Shown here: piece by piece, positions 61,120 through 64,000 of the stretch | Position numbering within the stretch: position 1 is the first letter of the stretch | How the letters are laid out: each line of letters opens with the position of its first letter | Assembly (NCBI GenBank): GCA_018907035.1 | Contig: JACCIC010000175.1 | Coordinates: 865,501 to 929,500 of the forward strand | From: Sycobia sp. Sy_11 | Lineage: Eukaryota; Arthropoda; Insecta; Hymenoptera; Epichrysomallidae | Direction of reading: 5' to 3' | Length of the DNA: 64,000 nucleotides | Notes under the pieces: model-generated | What the model was told of the DNA's origin: nothing | What the model saw: the letters and a program-made list of their open reading frames with translations, nothing else | The model's database searches: none | Made by a program: the position numbers and the translations under genes

Positions 61120-62165
61120 CACAAATCCGTTCGCACCCCTTTCTCCAATAGAATTCTTGCAAATCTTAGCACATACGCTGCTTTATACGTTTATCTGGAC
61201 ATCCTTTGAATTTTGTTCCACGTATTGCGCGGGGCATATTAACGGCATTCAACTAGACTTTACAGCCTGGAGGAGATCGGCAGAGATTCCGGTCGCGATT
61301 TATCATCGTCGAGAGCGAGTTTCGGAATCAGGACTGGCGGCCGGATATATTTCCGTTTCGTAATCTTCAGCACATCCAAAGATCTCTTTGCGCATACGAA
61401 GTTCGCAGATATCTGTTTAACGACCTCGGGAATTCTATAGAATATCATTGGGAGCGTTGCGTAAAACGTCATATTTCTGTGTGTGCACGCGCGCGCGCGT
61501 GCGTGCAGGTATTGCTCCACACACGCAGATGCACAGGTGCATTAAGTAATAGGACGATCGAGCTAATTTCATAAAAATAATTTTGATTTGTCGTTCGTAC
61601 GTATTCAAAGATATCGACGCTCGTAAGGAATTACAACGATTTCCATAAAAAATATATATGTATATCTATATTTCTTCTATGTGGAATTTACATCAATCAT
61701 TTAAGGTGTATAAATAGAGCTAATAGATGCAAATGTGTGAAATGAATAAAGATTAGTCTTCGCGAGTCTATCGAGTGCGTTTATAAAATTTCCAAATATT
61801 CATATTCAAAAAAAAAAAAAAAAATAATAAGACCGGCGATTACGAATATTTCTGCAGTAAGTCCACTGAACCAGTCGTCCATGTATTATTTGTAGAAATT
61901 CGTGAGTTTTAGGAGTTTATAAAAATACTGACATATATGCAAATGACAGTCTTGTTTAAAAAATTGTTGTAATCCATTATATTGCCCACATGTTTAACGA
62001 ATTCTTACGTTAAACTCGTATAAAAATCGCAACGGATCAATAGTAATTTACGTATATGCGTATAAATAGCTATGAAAATCGCGCAAGGCGAGTATTCGAA
62101 TAGTTCGAAATTTTTCCTTACGAATAGATTCAGTCATAATAAGCGTCGAATGAAATTCTGTCGGC
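61120..62165. other. Non-coding stretch
   Basis: A CG-rich alternating tract at 61485-61507 and an A run near 61807-61823. The 82-codon open frame at 61115-61363 has no recognisable domain. Confidence 0.5.
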
Positions 62166-62170
62166 CATAC

Positions 62171-62212
62171 AGGCGTCGTGGCCCGATCGACTAGAGCGCC
62201 GTCTACTTAAGA
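62171..62212 (+). repeat. tRNA-derived head fragment, second copy
   Basis: AGGCGTCGTGGCCCGATCGA, followed by CTAGAGCGCC, aligns with AGGCCTACGATGGCTCGATC... at 59160 and has the same tRNA A-box character. No B box is visible downstream, so only a fragment remains. Confidence 0.3.
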
Positions 62213-62389
62213 AATCAGTACAAGCCCGTTTCGTTCCTATATAGCATTACGAGTACATATGCATCGAACGTATTATATGTATTACGTAATTTATATACTT
62301 CTTCAATGGCGGGGAGAAAACTTGCGTAGCTGACCACCTTGAACGCCATAGTGTCATTTTCCATTTGATACCTTCCATTTGGACTTTTT

Positions 62390-62925
62390 TCCTAGTATAT
62401 ATATATATATATATATATACACACCTGCATATACTAACACCGGCGTAGACGGGCGACTCGGTGTTGAGCGGAGCTCCATGCCGCGCTTACCTGGGCGCCG
62501 CGGCCGCGGGACATATTATGTACGCGGAGGCGACGACACCGGCGTCCTGATGTGGCCTCTATACTGTATCTGCACGTGTACACAGGTACGCAGGAGCTCA
62601 CCTCTATACACGCACGCATTAGTTCTCTTTCTCCCCCCCCCCACCCACCCACCCACCCACCACAAACCCGAGAAAATAATCAATAAAAGAACGAGGCGGC
62701 CCGCGCTCGCGATGCGGTCAGCGTCGGACGCGTGTATTATACGCGGGGGCACGTTATAGCGGCGCGGCTCACTCGCTCTCTCGCTCTAGCGTGCGAGTAC
62801 CGCCTACGTATACAGTTTCTGCGCCCTCCAGTACGCCCTCGCTGGTGTATACGTCTGTACATGGACGATAATGCCGTCCCTCGTAGCAACCCCTCTCCCC
62901 CCAGCCGCCTATCGAGGCTCACTGA
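62390..62925. other. CpG-rich island near a (TA)n tract
   Basis: A short TA tract at 62396-62420 is followed by CpG-rich DNA with a C-rich run and CCAC units at 62632-62662. Open frames on both strands reflect the composition. No domain is recognised. Confidence 0.45.
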
Positions 62926-63089
62926 CCTTTTTCTTTCTTTCTTTCTTTCTTTTTGCTTTATTGAATGTATTTAGCCCAAAAGGGTCCGTCCAATCCTTCC
63001 GATATGTAGATACATTGTGTAACGTTCGCCGTACATATACTGATAAAAACGTGAGCCGACGATCTTTTCGATCGATATATGTATATATG

Positions 63090-63093
<4 letters not shown>

Positions 63094-63143
<50 letters not shown>
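63094..63143. repeat. (TA)n microsatellite
   Basis: Preceded by GTATATAT units, then pure TA. Confidence 0.95.
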
Positions 63144-63150
<7 letters not shown>

Positions 63151-63386
63151 TATGAAATCAATAGTTTCAGAGAGTGAAAAATTATAATATATGACATGTA
63201 TATGGACAACCCTTAAGATAATAAAGAATAATGAGAAAATAAAGGAAAAAAAACTGACGAATGGATCCCTTCCTCTCCCGTAACGCCATATATAGCCGGA
63301 AAGTAAATACCAGTAACCGCGCGCCGAAGTGTGTATATCGGGACCCTACAGTCCTGACCAATGTACAATAATATACACCTATATAA

Positions 63387-63389
<3 letters not shown>

Positions 63390-63434
<45 letters not shown>
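63390..63434. repeat. (TA)n microsatellite
   Basis: About 22 TA units. Confidence 0.95.
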
Positions 63435-63435
<1 letters not shown>

Positions 63436-63439
63436 GCGT

Positions 63440-63775
63440 GTATATAGGTATATTATATCTACCTCTGACATCGCCTCGGCGTTCGGCGGTAGGGAGCTGA
63501 TGTAGGTGTACACTAACCAACGATAAAGATCGTTCGTGAGCCGAATTCTTTGTTTTTTTCCTCTCCTTTATACACTTATGCTTCTACCTTTCGGCTCGCC
63601 GCTGTTATTTTTAAGTTTAAGCTCTTTCGTGAAATTTTTTTAGAATAGACACTATATATACATAGCACGAGTGGGCTTCACTGTACACATATATGTATAT
63701 GTATATATAATACCGAAAGTGTATTATGGTAATGAATGATTAGATACAATCAGATGCAGATTGTAGCGATATAGG

Positions 63776-63779
<4 letters not shown>
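63440..63779. other. Non-coding stretch
   Basis: No gene recognised. Confidence 0.5.

Positions 63780-63830
<51 letters not shown>
63780..63830. repeat. (TA)n microsatellite
   Basis: About 25 TA units, followed by two CTAC units. Confidence 0.95.
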
Positions 63831-63832
<2 letters not shown>

Positions 63833-64000
63833 ACCTACCTGGAATAAACTCAAGGACTCCGGACGTTTGTAATGTACGTTAAAGGTCGCCGCTGTATTTT
63901 TTATCCTCAGGACCTTAATATATATATATATGTATACATACACGTGCAACCTATTGGAAGTCAAATACCATGCAATGTCACATACACACATAATATTGTC

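Noticed and set aside
1..64000. CRISPR arrays, bacterial operons or endogenous virus genes
   Set aside because: No regularly spaced repeats, no bacterial gene organisation and no recognisable viral protein. The sequence is eukaryotic.

Overview
The window looks like part of an insect nuclear genome, most plausibly Hymenoptera (ant, bee or wasp). This is inferred from the very AT-rich background broken by short CpG-rich islands, the very large number of (TA)n and (GA)n microsatellites, the spliceosomal introns, an insect-type secreted S1 serine protease homologue, and remnants of a mariner transposon and a non-LTR retrotransposon. No marker in the window fixes the species.

Gene content is very low. 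The only gene I can reconstruct from start to stop is on the + strand at 46488-49893. Its four exons encode a 303-residue secreted chymotrypsin-fold protein. The His and Asp of the catalytic triad are kept, but the serine is replaced by glycine, so it reads as a non-catalytic serine protease homologue (SPH). Its first intron appears to be of the GC-AG class. Three short stretches with plausible splice borders are offered as tentative exons of unknown genes: 36343-36526 on -, with a transmembrane segment; 52070-52195 on +, a terminal exon; and 5344-5405 on -.

Mobile DNA: a broken mariner at 20261-21158 keeps the D34D signature of its transposase and has unusually long terminal inverted repeats that reach the start codon. 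A decayed C-terminal part of a non-LTR retrotransposon ORF2 (RNase H) lies at 53236-54137. Two related short inverted-repeat elements lie at 4191-4412 and 9573-9648. A MITE-like element with CACTGAAAAA ends lies at 60880-61117. Three tRNA-like heads (about 26385, 59160 and 62171) may be SINE relics, and a dispersed-repeat relic lies at about 38690-39060.

Region by region: 1-3 kb is AT-rich without genes. From 3 to 5.8 kb there are CpG-rich islands embedded in microsatellites. From 5.8 to 20.2 kb the sequence is mostly featureless apart from the small repeats, a possible TATA element and a GC hairpin near 10.1-11.1 kb. The mariner is at 20.3-21.2 kb. A CpG-rich island is at 22.5-23 kb. From 23 to 46 kb the sequence is AT-rich, with islands at 31-31.5 and 43.2-43.85 kb and a dense microsatellite cluster at 34.4-35.1 kb. 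The SPH gene is at 46.5-49.9 kb. The retrotransposon relic is at 53-54 kb. Small repeats and islands continue to the end. Apart from the SPH gene there is no operon-like or pathway grouping, and the window behaves as intergenic or long-intron DNA.
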